Source: Clostridium simiarum (GTDB taxonomy: Bacteria > Bacillota > Clostridia > Clostridiales > Clostridiaceae). From it: a stretch of DNA of 64,000 nucleotides. The DNA is taken from the NCBI RefSeq assembly GCF_018919175.1, contig NZ_JAHLQL010000001.1, positions 1,116,001-1,180,000 of the forward strand. The letters run 5' to 3'. The position numbers and the translations under genes are program-made. The notes under the pieces were generated by a model that was not told the DNA's origin, did no database searches, and saw only the letters and a list, made by a program, of their open reading frames with translations. Position 1 is the stretch's first letter. The number at the start of each line of letters is the position of its first letter. Shown one piece after another: positions 35,578 to 44,148 of this stretch.

Positions 35578-36447
35578 CTATTCTTCATCTCTAGTCATGA
35601 AATAATGTATTGTTTCTATATCTAAATTTTTCTTAACTTTAGATATTTTTAATGAAACTTTTCGTAAATTATTAAAAGGTTGTATCATAATCAATACTCC
35701 AAGTAAAAACACGTAGTTATAAGTACTTTGACTAATTTTAATAAAGCTAGCAATTAAACATATACCATATGCTATAGCTGCTGTTGTCATATCTCTCACA
35801 TATATTTTTTTTGTTTCTTCCTTGTATATGCAATACCCTTTGTAAATTTCCTTCATCTTATTAACAAAGTTTAAAAATATAAAAATAGATAGAAGTACAG
35901 GAATAAACCAAAGAGTAGCCCCTTCCATATTAGCATTTATCGGAACTAACAATCCTAATGCGCAAAATAATATATATTGTATCATCCCTAAATTGACTGC
36001 CTTTACCATATGTTTCAGGTTACATTTGTCTTCATATGATATTTCTTCTTTTTCTGAAAAGCTGACTTTATCCTTGTCCCTATCTAGCTTTTTCATAATA
36101 AATAATTCTGTCAACACATTTATTATAAAAAATAGTGAAAGTATAATTACTGATAACTGGATATTTTTATATTTATCGCTATAGTATATTGCTGATTGAA
36201 AAGCAACTATTCTAAAAATCCAGTCTATATAAGACGCTAACATAACTTTTTTCAATTCAGTAAATCTATCGTTTGCTAGAATAAATGATGTTAAAACAAT
36301 GAATATATATGGGATATTGCCTAATATAAATTTATATACATTTGTGTAGTAGTTAAATTTACCATTATCAATTTGAAATACCAAAAATATCATATATAAA
36401 TACCCTGTTATATTTAAGCTAACTAACATTTGTATTTTTCTTTTCAT
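35578..36447 (-). CDS. Unknown polytopic membrane protein under the agr-linked promoter
   Basis: A 289-residue protein with about eight membrane segments (roughly residues 8-26, 38-60, 75-93, 96-115, 148-170, 178-197, 222-238 and 242-260) and charged ends. A strong AAGGAGGTGAT site lies ahead of the ATG. No family recognised. The -10-like element and LytTR-type repeats upstream (36644-36690) mirror those of the exporter operon. A role tied to the secreted peptide, such as producer immunity, is the best inference. The 5' leader is about 190 bases and contains the possible 26-residue peptide at 36508-36588. Confidence 0.65.
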   Translation of the reverse strand: MKRKIQMLVSLNITGYLYMIFLVFQIDNGKFNYYTNVYKFILGNIPYIFIVLTSFILANDRFTELKKVMLASYIDWIFRIVAFQSAIYYSDKYKNIQLSVIILSLFFIINVLTELFIMKKLDRDKDKVSFSEKEEISYEDKCNLKHMVKAVNLGMIQYILFCALGLLVPINANMEGATLWFIPVLLSIFIFLNFVNKMKEIYKGYCIYKEETKKIYVRDMTTAAIAYGICLIASFIKISQSTYNYVFLLGVLIMIQPFNNLRKVSLKISKVKKNLDIETIHYFMTRDEE

Positions 36448-36507
36448 TCTTGATCACCTCCTTAAAATATAGTTAATACTTTGTTTTTTTACTTCTTTAT
36501 ATACTTA

Positions 36508-36588
36508 TTATATCTGATTAACAATAACTCTCATAATATTTTCTTGTACCATTGTAAAGAAGGTACTTATAAATTCCTGTGCCTTCAA
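36508..36588 (-). CDS. Possible 26-residue amphipathic peptide in an agr-linked leader
   Basis: A TTG at 36588 follows GGATGGGG by four bases and opens a 26-codon frame ending at 36508. The peptide starts MKAQEFISTFF and has hydrophobic Phe, Ile, Val and Met residues every three to four positions, with Gln, Glu, Asn, Arg and Lys on the other face: an amphipathic helix. Size and shape recall delta-haemolysin and phenol-soluble modulins, which are agr-controlled in staphylococci. The short spacing, TTG start and lack of homologues to compare keep the confidence low. Confidence 0.35.
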   Translation of the reverse strand: MKAQEFISTFFTMVQENIMRVIVNQI

Positions 36589-36643
36589 CTTACCCCATCC
36601 TGCATAATTATTTTTATACTTTTATTCTATTTAAATTCTGAGC

Positions 36644-36760
36644 CTATTCAATACCAAAAGCATGAAAGGACTATTTTTGAGCATAAAAAGAAGATGCACT
36701 TTAATTTACTTCCGTTTATGCTTATTTTTTCCCTTTCATGCTTTTTGACTAGCATATATT
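36644..36760. promoter_or_regulatory. Divergent regulatory region A with paired LytTR-type repeats
   Basis: On the plus side CCGTTTATG (36712-36720) and CCTTTCATG (36732-36740) are 20 bases apart and followed after 15 bases by TATATT (36755-36760), serving the lipoprotein gene at 36877. On the minus side CTTTTTATG (36690-36682) and CCTTTCATG (36669-36661) are 21 bases apart and followed at the same distance by TAGGCT after ATTGAA, serving the gene at 35578. This matches the known LytTR-binding pattern of 9-bp direct repeats about two helical turns apart. Region B (41989-42107) has the same array. Confidence 0.75.
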
Positions 36761-36876
36761 GATGTTTTGTGTTACCTTTTAAACAAATTATATAAGAGCT
36801 ATTTACTTAAAGTGATTTTGGTAAAGAATGCCTGATGGATAAATCTAATTATAAAATTAAAAAGGAAGTGGAATAA

Positions 36877-37443
36877 ATGAAAAAGATACTATTAATTTTT
36901 CAAATAATTATAGCCATTTTCATTTGTAATGGTTGTGGAACATGGACGGAAAAGGATAAAACTACAAATATTTCGGATTACAGTAAATATTTTGGACAAG
37001 ATGGAAAACACAATAATTATATATTTCCATATAGTATTCCGAATTCATCCAAGGTGGAAAATTTCTGTTATTATTACTATAATCCATTTGATAAAAATTA
37101 TGTATCATATCTTGTATATTCATGTAATGATGAAGACTATACGAAAGAAATAGAGCGGCTATCAAAGATAAAGTCATCTGAAGACTATCTTATATATAGC
37201 GCAAGTGGATTTAATTATCCATTATGTTCAGTTTATGCTGATGATTATGGTTATATTTATGCTTTAACTGATAAAGAAAATAAGAAATTAATCTATGTTG
37301 AAATTAAATTTTGTAATTATTTTTCCGACATTGACTATGAAAACATAATCGATAAGAAATATCTCCCAATAGATTTTAATGCAAAATCAGGAAATCCAAC
37401 TAGGAAAGCATTTGAAAGAAATCACTTAAAAAATAGTAAATAG
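36877..37443 (+). CDS. Putative lipoprotein controlled with the agr locus
   Basis: A 188-residue protein. The signal peptide and lipobox (IFQIIIAIFICNGC, lipid-anchored Cys at about residue 20) precede a Tyr- and Asp-rich extracellular domain with no recognised family. AAGGAAGTGG precedes the ATG. It lies 117 bases after a promoter almost identical to that of agrB. Opposite it lies the peptide/exporter operon. Immunity protein or accessory factor are guesses; only the lipoprotein nature and promoter are seen. Confidence 0.7.
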   Translation: MKKILLIFQIIIAIFICNGCGTWTEKDKTTNISDYSKYFGQDGKHNNYIFPYSIPNSSKVENFCYYYYNPFDKNYVSYLVYSCNDEDYTKEIERLSKIKSSEDYLIYSASGFNYPLCSVYADDYGYIYALTDKENKKLIYVEIKFCNYFSDIDYENIIDKKYLPIDFNAKSGNPTRKAFERNHLKNSK

Positions 37444-37504
37444 AAATATTATCCTGTACAGATACAAGTACAAGGCGAATTTTAACATATTACAAATAAT
37501 GCTA

Positions 37505-37547
37505 ATGGTTGCTCCACCTAATAATAACTAAAAGGTATAGCAACCAT
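37505..37547. terminator. Hairpin between the convergent lipoprotein and GG-peptide genes
   Basis: Arms atggttgct / agcaaccat enclose a 25-base loop; T-rich sequence follows on the plus strand. Confidence 0.55.
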
Positions 37548-37596
37548 ATAATTTTACTAAAAAATACTCTCTAACAATTTAATAATATCTACTGAA

Positions 37597-37953
37597 TTAA
37601 AATGTTGCCCATATTGTAGCATAAATAGCCTGACGAGTCTGCGAATCGCCACCATCATCAAGGTTTATTGGATTACCATGATTAATTATCCAACTAGTTC
37701 CAGGAATCCATCTGACTTCAGATGCGAGATAATAACATACTGCATGTGCATATATTTCTTGTTCTATTTGGCTTGCTGTCATTCCTTTAACAGCTCCAGA
37801 CCTCTTTAACTCCCATGCCTTAAGTGTGCAAACAGGTTTATTAAGGTAAGCTCTGTCCATAGCTAACTCACATGACCCTCCATCTACATACTCCATCTCA
37901 TCTCTTTCAATCTCAACATAATTACTTGGCATTGTTAAAGTCATTGTACCCAT
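37597..37953 (-). CDS. Secreted peptide precursor with double-glycine leader (bacteriocin-like)
   Basis: A 118-residue precursor. The leader MTLTMPSNYVEIERDEMEYV ends in DGG (cleavage after Gly26), the type recognised by C39-peptidase ABC exporters. The predicted mature part is 92 residues, unusually long for a class II bacteriocin, with three cysteines (SC near its start, PVC, AVC). It contains a run rich in aromatic residues and a C-terminal region NHGNPINLDDGG followed by QAIYATIWATF. GGGAGG precedes the ATG. It is the last gene of the operon exporter, coupled protein, HlyD-type adaptor, peptide, all on one strand. Bacteriocin or other secreted effector; the activity is not shown by the sequence. 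Confidence 0.75.
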   Translation of the reverse strand: MGTMTLTMPSNYVEIERDEMEYVDGGSCELAMDRAYLNKPVCTLKAWELKRSGAVKGMTASQIEQEIYAHAVCYYLASEVRWIPGTSWIINHGNPINLDDGGDSQTRQAIYATIWATF

Positions 37954-38069
37954 TTTTAAATTCCTCCCATTTTTACCATCTTATTTTTTAATGTATATAT
38001 CAAAAGTATTTATAGTTTTTTAGTATCTGCAGCCACTTAATATAACCATATCTACTTCCAATAACTTTT

Positions 38070-39182
38070 TTAATCAAACTTAATTCCTATTTGTTCTATG
38101 AAGTATTTCATATAGGTTATCTTTTCATATTTAACTCTTATTTCTGTTACCATCCCTAGAGTTAGATTTACCTTTTCTCCCTTTTTATCTTCTAAATAAT
38201 CCTTTTCTGGTTTTACTTTAACCTTAAAAAATACATTTCCTTTTTGGTTATCTATTGTTGCATCTTCATCTATTGCTAATACTTTTCCTTTTAAGGTTCC
38301 ATATTCTGCTTGATTTAAACCTCCCACTGCAACTGAAACCTCATCATCTTCATGTATTCTTGGTCTATCAGTGCTTAGAATAAGTGTTTCTACTATCATA
38401 TTTTCATTAGCAGTAGATATAGTTCCTAGTAAAGTTCCTCCTTGTAATACCATACCTTTTTTTAGCGGAGTATTTAGATGAATTTTTCCACTGGTAGGAG
38501 CATAAAGCTTGTACTCGTCTGTAGATTGAGAGACCGTCTCTCTTTGAGTCTCTAATTTACTTTTTTCCATTTCAAGCTGTTTTCTCTCATTGCTAAAGGA
38601 TATTATTGTTTCGTAATATATTTGATCCTTTTTAATCTTCATTTGATCTTTATACTGATTTATTTGTTCCTCTGAATAATTCTGCTTTTTTAATGCCTCT
38701 TCATCTACTTTAAATTCTTTCATTTTTGTATAGCTATTTACCAGCTTGTTGTAAAATTCTTTTTCATCTTCATTGCTCTTGTCAAAGGTATTTATGCCTT
38801 TGATAGCTTCATTTTCAGCTCTTTTTAAAAGCTCAATTCTCTTATCAAAAATTTCAATTTGTCCTTCTGCTTGCTGAAGTTGATACTTAGACTCTGGAGA
38901 GTTAAATACTAAAAGTAAATCTCCTTCCTTTACCTCTTTTCCTTCCTGAACATAGGACTCCTTGATTTCTCCTGATACCTTTGCCATTACATTGCTCTTC
39001 TTTTCTGTAGTTACAAGACCTTGACCTTTAACCATAAAAGTCTTTACTGATTTTGTGCTCCACACAAGAAAGCCTGTAATAAGTGCCAGCACAATCAAAA
39101 TTATATATCTCATAAACCTCGGAGGTCTTTTATCATAAAGGAGTTTACTATCTGTTATTTCATTTAAACTATAAACTCTCAA
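38070..39182 (-). CDS. HlyD-family secretion adaptor for the GG peptide
   Basis: A 370-residue protein. One N-terminal membrane helix (RYIILIVLALITGFLVW, residues about 25-41) is followed by a biotinyl-lipoyl-like domain (VSGEIKESYVQEGKEVKEGDLL), a long coiled coil (residues about 100-225), a second lipoyl half (YAPTSGKIHLNTPLKKGMVL) and a beta-barrel end. This is the membrane-fusion partner of peptidase ABC exporters, as in LagE/ComB. Its start overlaps the end of the 165-residue gene by 14 bases, so it is translationally coupled. Confidence 0.9.
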   Translation of the reverse strand: MRVYSLNEITDSKLLYDKRPPRFMRYIILIVLALITGFLVWSTKSVKTFMVKGQGLVTTEKKSNVMAKVSGEIKESYVQEGKEVKEGDLLLVFNSPESKYQLQQAEGQIEIFDKRIELLKRAENEAIKGINTFDKSNEDEKEFYNKLVNSYTKMKEFKVDEEALKKQNYSEEQINQYKDQMKIKKDQIYYETIISFSNERKQLEMEKSKLETQRETVSQSTDEYKLYAPTSGKIHLNTPLKKGMVLQGGTLLGTISTANENMIVETLILSTDRPRIHEDDEVSVAVGGLNQAEYGTLKGKVLAIDEDATIDNQKGNVFFKVKVKPEKDYLEDKKGEKVNLTLGMVTEIRVKYEKITYMKYFIEQIGIKFD

Positions 39183-39666
39183 TATCTAAATCTCCCTTCT
39201 TTACCTCCATAAATACATCTGCTACAATCTTTCCATCCTTATTTTCAACAAACACTGTATAACTATCTCCCTTAAGCTTTACATCCTTTTCAAAGGCATG
39301 CAATTGGAGCTTTGAGTACGCAAATTGAAGGTTTTCTTCTTTTTCATTAAATCTTGCGAATAGACAATTTGTAATTCTAATTTGATTTTCAAATTCATAG
39401 GGCACTTCAACATTATGTATTGGATTTTTAAGCTGAACCATTAATTTTAGTATAATTTTAACTTTTCCACTTTCATCTACCTTAGCTGCAGAGTAATTTA
39501 TCATCGGCCCAACTATAGCATTTCCTTTAGATTTTGCATAACTATCCATCATATAAGCTATTTTATTTATGTTCATAAATTCACTTTCTGCTAATTCTCT
39601 AATAAGTACATTATTTAATTTTAGAATCTTATTGTCCTTAACAATTATTTTTTCAATTGTATTCAT
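39169..39666 (-). CDS. Unknown soluble protein coupled to the peptide exporter
   Basis: A 165-residue protein without signal or membrane helix. The segment MMDSYAKSKGNAIVGPMINYSAAK and the alternating strands afterwards resemble GyrI-like/DUF5085 effector-binding domains, but the match is by pattern only. It overlaps the exporter gene by 14 bases on one side and the HlyD-type gene by 14 bases on the other, so its product is probably made in fixed ratio with them. A chaperone or leader-handling role is possible; no function is assigned. Confidence 0.65.
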   Translation of the reverse strand: MNTIEKIIVKDNKILKLNNVLIRELAESEFMNINKIAYMMDSYAKSKGNAIVGPMINYSAAKVDESGKVKIILKLMVQLKNPIHNVEVPYEFENQIRITNCLFARFNEKEENLQFAYSKLQLHAFEKDVKLKGDSYTVFVENKDGKIVADVFMEVKKGDLDIESL

Positions 39667-41911
39667 ATTCTTCTCCTTCCTCTACTTCAACTTTATACTG
39701 CTCACTGTTTATGTCTTCTATATTCCCGCTTATCTCCTCAATATTTTTAGGCTCTATTTCGCCAACTTGACTTACATATAACTTATAATAATATCCCTTT
39801 TTCTTTAATAAGGTATCATGATCTCCTTCCTCTACTACCCTTCCCTGATCCATAACGTATATAATATCGCAGTTTCTAATGGTAGATAATCTATGAGCTA
39901 TTATAAGCATAGTTAAATCTTTACCTTTAACAAACAAGGTATCATAAATCTTTGCTTCACTGATAAAATCCAGATTGCTAGTAGCTTCATCTAAGATTAA
40001 GAATTTTGATTTCTTGAGTAATGCCCTTGCAAGAGCCAGCCTTTGCCTCTCTCCACCAGACAAGCCCCCACCAGCTTCATCTAGGAAAGTATCGTACTTT
40101 GCAGGTAACTTCTCTATAAAAGAGTTACAACTAGCATTCTCACAAGTACTTTTTATTTCCTCATAATTAGCCCCACTTTTACCTAAAAGTAGGTTTTCTT
40201 TAATAGATCCAGAGAAAAGTTCTACATTTTGAGGTACATAGGCTATGGCTTTTCTCAAATCATAAATATCTAACTCTCCAATATCATAGCCGGAAATTTT
40301 TATTTTTCCTTCCTCCGGGGAATAGTACTTTAATAACAGTTTGGATATAGTTGTCTTTCCACTACCAGACTCACCAACTAAAGCAACCTTCTTACCCTTA
40401 GGTATTTTTATGGTTACATCTTTAAGTACTGGTGACCTGCTTCCATACCTAAAGGTTATATTTTCAAGCTCTATACCTCCATCAATACTTTCTATTTTTA
40501 CCTTATCTTCTTCTAACTGTTCTCTTTCAACTTCATATATCTCAGAAATTCTTTTTAAAGATATACTTGCTTCCTGTATGCTCAGTTGAAGTCCAATAAG
40601 CCTCCCTATAGGTCCCATAAAATACTGAGATAATGAAGTAAATGCCATAAGACTTCCTAAAGTTGTCTTGCCATCTATAACCAAAGTTGCTCCTATATAC
40701 ATAAGAATTAGATCTCCTATAGTGGATACCCCTGAAGATATGGACCCTTGAATATTTGACAGAACGCCTTCTTTAAAGGCAATTTTTAGGTTCTTTATAT
40801 ATTCCGTTTCAAGCTTTTCTATGGTTTTATCTTCTGCTGCTAATACCTTCAGGGTCTCTATACCTTTTAAACTTTCTATGATATTACTGTTAAGCCTTGC
40901 TCCCGCTTCCATTTGCTTTAAGTTAATTTTTTTATAAGGCTCTTTAAATATATATATTAATACTGCACTTATAATCGTAAGTGCCAATATTACAACAAAT
41001 AATGTGGTATTCATTATATATAAAATTACTGCTGAAACAGTTGCTAATATAACATCTATTATGAGGGATAAGGAGACAGAGGTAAGAATATTTTTAATTG
41101 TAAAGGAATCACTAAATCTTGTAAGTATGTCTCCTACTTTTCTTGTAGTGAAAAACTGCATCGGTAATTTATATACATGCTTGAAATATCCTAAAAGTAA
41201 AGGTATATCTATTTTTTGAGACAAATATAACAGCATATGCTGCCTTACTGCTGATAAAATAATCTGAGTGACCCCTAAAGCCAAAAATCCTATAACAAAT
41301 ATCTTAAGCTGATTTTTTAATCCATAGGGAAGTATTTCATCCATAAGTATTTTATTAAAGAAAGAAGATGCTATTCCTAAAAATGTAAGTATTATAGATG
41401 CTATAATACTATAAATAAATAGCGCCTTTTGCGGTAAAAGCAAACTTACAAATTTAGATAAAATACTGCCACTTTTATTCTTCCCAGGCGAAAATTCATT
41501 ATTAGGAATCATTAAAAGAATAATCCCGTCAAAGCTTTTAAAAAATTCATCAACTTCCTTTTTTTCTACTCCCTTTGCTGGATCTAAAATTGTAACCTTA
41601 TCTTTTTTAACCTTATGTATAACTACAAAATGGCTTAGCCCTTCATCGGTAACTACATGAGCAATAGCTGGGAAAGTATATTTACTTTTAAATCCTTCTT
41701 TGTCTACCCTAATTGCTCTTGTATCAAATCCTAATCTCTTAGCTCCATCCTCTAGTCCCTTTAAGGTTGTCCCCTTAATGTCAGTGCCAAGTATATCCCT
41801 TAATTTTGTGATTGTAACTTCTTTTTTATAATACATACAAATCGTAACAAGACATGCTGCTGCACAGTCTGTCATATCATGTTGTTTAACTAGATATTTT
41901 TTATACCCCAC
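39653..41911 (-). CDS. Peptidase-containing ABC exporter (PCAT type) for GG peptides
   Basis: A 752-residue three-domain protein. The C39 peptidase (residues 1-130) has catalytic Cys16 in QHDMTDCAAACL, His in SHFVVIHKV and Asp in ILDPAKG. A six-helix membrane domain follows (about 160-460), then an ATPase with Walker A GESGSGKTT, signature GLSGGERQRL, Walker B FLILDEATSNLD and AHRLST. It removes the double-glycine leader and exports the peptide. The start is GTG at 41911 with AAAGGAGAG upstream. It is the first gene of its operon and divergent from agrBD across region B. Confidence 0.95.
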   Translation of the reverse strand: MGYKKYLVKQHDMTDCAAACLVTICMYYKKEVTITKLRDILGTDIKGTTLKGLEDGAKRLGFDTRAIRVDKEGFKSKYTFPAIAHVVTDEGLSHFVVIHKVKKDKVTILDPAKGVEKKEVDEFFKSFDGIILLMIPNNEFSPGKNKSGSILSKFVSLLLPQKALFIYSIIASIILTFLGIASSFFNKILMDEILPYGLKNQLKIFVIGFLALGVTQIILSAVRQHMLLYLSQKIDIPLLLGYFKHVYKLPMQFFTTRKVGDILTRFSDSFTIKNILTSVSLSLIIDVILATVSAVILYIMNTTLFVVILALTIISAVLIYIFKEPYKKINLKQMEAGARLNSNIIESLKGIETLKVLAAEDKTIEKLETEYIKNLKIAFKEGVLSNIQGSISSGVSTIGDLILMYIGATLVIDGKTTLGSLMAFTSLSQYFMGPIGRLIGLQLSIQEASISLKRISEIYEVEREQLEEDKVKIESIDGGIELENITFRYGSRSPVLKDVTIKIPKGKKVALVGESGSGKTTISKLLLKYYSPEEGKIKISGYDIGELDIYDLRKAIAYVPQNVELFSGSIKENLLLGKSGANYEEIKSTCENASCNSFIEKLPAKYDTFLDEAGGGLSGGERQRLALARALLKKSKFLILDEATSNLDFISEAKIYDTLFVKGKDLTMLIIAHRLSTIRNCDIIYVMDQGRVVEEGDHDTLLKKKGYYYKLYVSQVGEIEPKNIEEISGNIEDINSEQYKVEVEEGEEYEYN

Positions 41912-41988
41912 TATCTTCTCTCCTTTTGTATACCCTCTTTTTTTATTGCTTTAAAATCAATCTATATCTTCATTCTGTTTAAATTTTC

Positions 41989-42107
41989 AAACTATTCAAT
42001 GCATTAAACATAAAACGTCTATTTTTCTACATAAACGGAAGTTTTTTGTGTATATTTCCGTTTATGCTTGTTTTTTTCCTTTTCATGCTTTTTGTCTAGT
42101 ATATATT
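41989..42107. promoter_or_regulatory. Divergent regulatory region B with paired LytTR-type repeats (exporter / agrB)
   Basis: Plus side: CCGTTTATG (42058-42066) and CTTTTCATG (42079-42087), starts 21 bases apart, then TATATT (42102-42107) after 15 bases. Minus side: CCGTTTATG (42038-42030) and CGTTTTATG (42017-42009), again 21 apart, then TAGTTT after ATTGAA at the same distance. The two inner sites form the palindrome CATAAACGGAA...TTCCGTTTATG. AgrA-type LytTR regulators bind such direct repeats next to weak -35 regions. The sequence is homologous to region A. Confidence 0.8.
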
Positions 42108-42155
42108 GGTGTTTTGTGCTATTTTACTTGTAATATTATAAAGGATGAACTATTA

Positions 42156-42725
42156 ATGATAAATAAATTGGCATGTAAAATAACTTATTATATAGAGAAT
42201 AATAGTGATATTAAATCTATCTCAGACTTAGAAAAGATAACCTATTCATTGCAAGCTATTTTTAATGAATTGTTTAAAACCGTTATATTGATTGCTATAT
42301 TTTTTATTATTGGAAAATTGGATTATTTTTTATTTTCAATGATGATTTTATTTTCTATTAGAATATTTGCAGGTGGTTATCATTGTAGCACAACAATAAG
42401 CTGCTTATTTTTTTCAATACTGTTTTTCTTGCCAACTTCTTTACTTTCTGGTTTTTTACCTAAACTAAATATGGTATTTTACTATGTAATTGCGTTGTTA
42501 AGTATTCTTGTAATTTTATTTAGATCACCTTATCCAAATAAAAAGAGACCTATTAAAAGTAAAAAAAGAAGACAGATTCTAAAGTTTTTATCCATCTTCT
42601 TTACTATATCATGGCTATGTATTTTATTATTATATATAAAGGACATAAGTTATTTGAATTGTGGTTTTTCAACAATTTTATTAGAAGTGTCACAATTAAT
42701 TCCAAAAAAGAAAGGGGTATTCTAA
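42156..42725 (+). CDS. agrB: AgrB peptide-processing membrane protease
   Basis: A 189-residue protein from the ATG at 42156 (MINKLACKITYYI), preceded by AAAGGATG; the longer frame upstream is promoter sequence. About five or six membrane segments. The catalytic pair is His76 in GGYHC and Cys83 in STTISC, spaced as His77/Cys84 of staphylococcal AgrB. The basic loop NKKRPIKSKKRR is typical. It cleaves AgrD and helps form the ring of the autoinducing peptide. Its stop overlaps the agrD start by one base. Confidence 0.93.
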   Translation: MINKLACKITYYIENNSDIKSISDLEKITYSLQAIFNELFKTVILIAIFFIIGKLDYFLFSMMILFSIRIFAGGYHCSTTISCLFFSILFFLPTSLLSGFLPKLNMVFYYVIALLSILVILFRSPYPNKKRPIKSKKRRQILKFLSIFFTISWLCILLLYIKDISYLNCGFSTILLEVSQLIPKKKGVF

Positions 42726-42856
42726 TGAAAAAGAAAAAAAATGCGTTGGTTCATATGTTAGGCTTATCATTAGTAGCTATATCACAAATTATATCCAGCT
42801 CAGCTTCCTTTTTTTTAGCAGGTGAACCCGAACCACCTAAAAGCTTATTAAAGTAA
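42725..42856 (+). CDS. agrD: AgrD autoinducer precursor with serine in the ring position
   Basis: A 43-residue peptide. It has a basic start (MKKKKNALVH), a hydrophobic amphipathic helix (LGLSLVAISQII), then SSSASFFLA and the conserved acidic tail GEPEPPKSLLK. In typical AgrD the ring is five residues ending just before the acidic tail and starts with Cys. Here those five are Ser-Phe-Phe-Leu-Ala, and no Cys exists anywhere in the peptide, so a lactone ring is predicted. Its end overlaps the convergent agrC gene by nine bases. Confidence 0.85.
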   Translation: MKKKKNALVHMLGLSLVAISQIISSSASFFLAGEPEPPKSLLK

Positions 42857-44086
42857 CACCTTAAAAACAATACTTTCCTCCTCAAGAAATAGTTGAACAG
42901 TTCCTCTATTTAGTTCAACTATTCTTTTTACGTTATATAAACCGTACCCTCTACTCTTATTATCTTTAGTTGAAAATCCTCTCTTAAATAATTTTGAAAT
43001 CTCCTCTTCTTTTATTTCTCCTTTATTTTTAACTTCTATAATATTTTTATCATCTTCACTTAATATATTTAATATAACCTCCTTATCACCTTGAGCTGCT
43101 TCGAAGGCATTAGTTAAAAGGTTGTTTAGTATCTCTGAAAGCTCATATTCCTTAATGCTAAATTTATTTAAATCATTATTTATGTGGTACGAAAATTTAA
43201 TATTATTATTTTTAGCTTCACAGACCTTGCTATATATTATTGCTCCTAAAATAGGATTATTAATATATATAATATCTTCAGTGTTATTGCAATAATCTAT
43301 TGACCTTATATACTCTTTTAAATTTACTCGTAGCTCATTATCCTTTGCTACCTGCACTATTCCACTTATAGTATTTAAATGATTTTTGAATTCATGTTGT
43401 TTTCCCCTTATTTCTTCTATAATCTTTTTGATAATAGGTGTGTATGTGCTTTGAATTAGCATAGCCTTTTTTTCTTCATTTATCTTTATTATGTAGTAGT
43501 ATAAAATTATATTTAAAATAAGTAATATAGCTTGAATGAATAATATCTTTATTATGTTATTTAAAATAATATTTTTGTCATAATCCCAAAGTACCTTTAA
43601 AATTACTAAATAAGAAGCAAAATTAAGTATAAAACAATATCCTATTTTAGAATCTATCATTTTAATATTAATTTTATGTTGATCAATATAATATATATAT
43701 AATGTTATTATTAGTATTATAGAGTTAAGGATAACATTATATGTAAACAAATCAAAGTTCTTATTTAAATTTAAAAAATTCATAACAAACATAATTATTA
43801 ATTGTAGTATGATTGTAACAATAACAATAGAGAAAATTTCTAGTAAGTTTGAAATTAATTTATTATTACTTAAGTAGCTAATTGAAAATATGAGAACCAA
43901 ATAACTTAACCCCATATTCCAATATAATCCCATGCCACTAGTTACAGCCATAACAAATGAATTAACTGCTATTATAAATAGTTTTTTAAATAAAGGTATT
44001 TCTTTCTTCAATGCAAACTTTTGCCATAAAACCATAAAAGCGCTTAATTCAATAAATGTAACAATAAATTCCTTTATCATATTCAA
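42848..44086 (-). CDS. agrC: AgrC-type sensor histidine kinase
   Basis: A 412-residue protein. Six or seven N-terminal membrane segments (residues about 5-210) form the peptide sensor. The HPK10-type phosphoacceptor motif is RGKQHEFKNHLNTISGI near residue 230, and the GHKL ATPase has NNLLTNAFEA (N box) and GYGLYNVKRIV (G2 box). It senses the AgrD-derived peptide and phosphorylates AgrA. It is on the strand opposite to agrBD and follows agrA by 62 bases; its 3' end overlaps agrD, so antisense effects are possible. Confidence 0.92.
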   Translation of the reverse strand: MNMIKEFIVTFIELSAFMVLWQKFALKKEIPLFKKLFIIAVNSFVMAVTSGMGLYWNMGLSYLVLIFSISYLSNNKLISNLLEIFSIVIVTIILQLIIMFVMNFLNLNKNFDLFTYNVILNSIILIITLYIYYIDQHKINIKMIDSKIGYCFILNFASYLVILKVLWDYDKNIILNNIIKILFIQAILLILNIILYYYIIKINEEKKAMLIQSTYTPIIKKIIEEIRGKQHEFKNHLNTISGIVQVAKDNELRVNLKEYIRSIDYCNNTEDIIYINNPILGAIIYSKVCEAKNNNIKFSYHINNDLNKFSIKEYELSEILNNLLTNAFEAAQGDKEVILNILSEDDKNIIEVKNKGEIKEEEISKLFKRGFSTKDNKSRGYGLYNVKRIVELNRGTVQLFLEEESIVFKVLL

Positions 44087-44148
44087 TTGTCTATGCCCCC
44101 TTTAATATCAATTCAATTTTTAAATTGATATTCTGTCTTTTCTAAAGT

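Noticed and set aside
36481..36762. 93-codon plus-strand frame
   Set aside because: It is antisense to the leader peptide region and crosses the LytTR repeat array and promoter.
42048..42155. N-terminal extension of agrB by 36 codons
   Set aside because: The stretch is the promoter with LytTR repeats; the good SD and AgrB start are at 42156.
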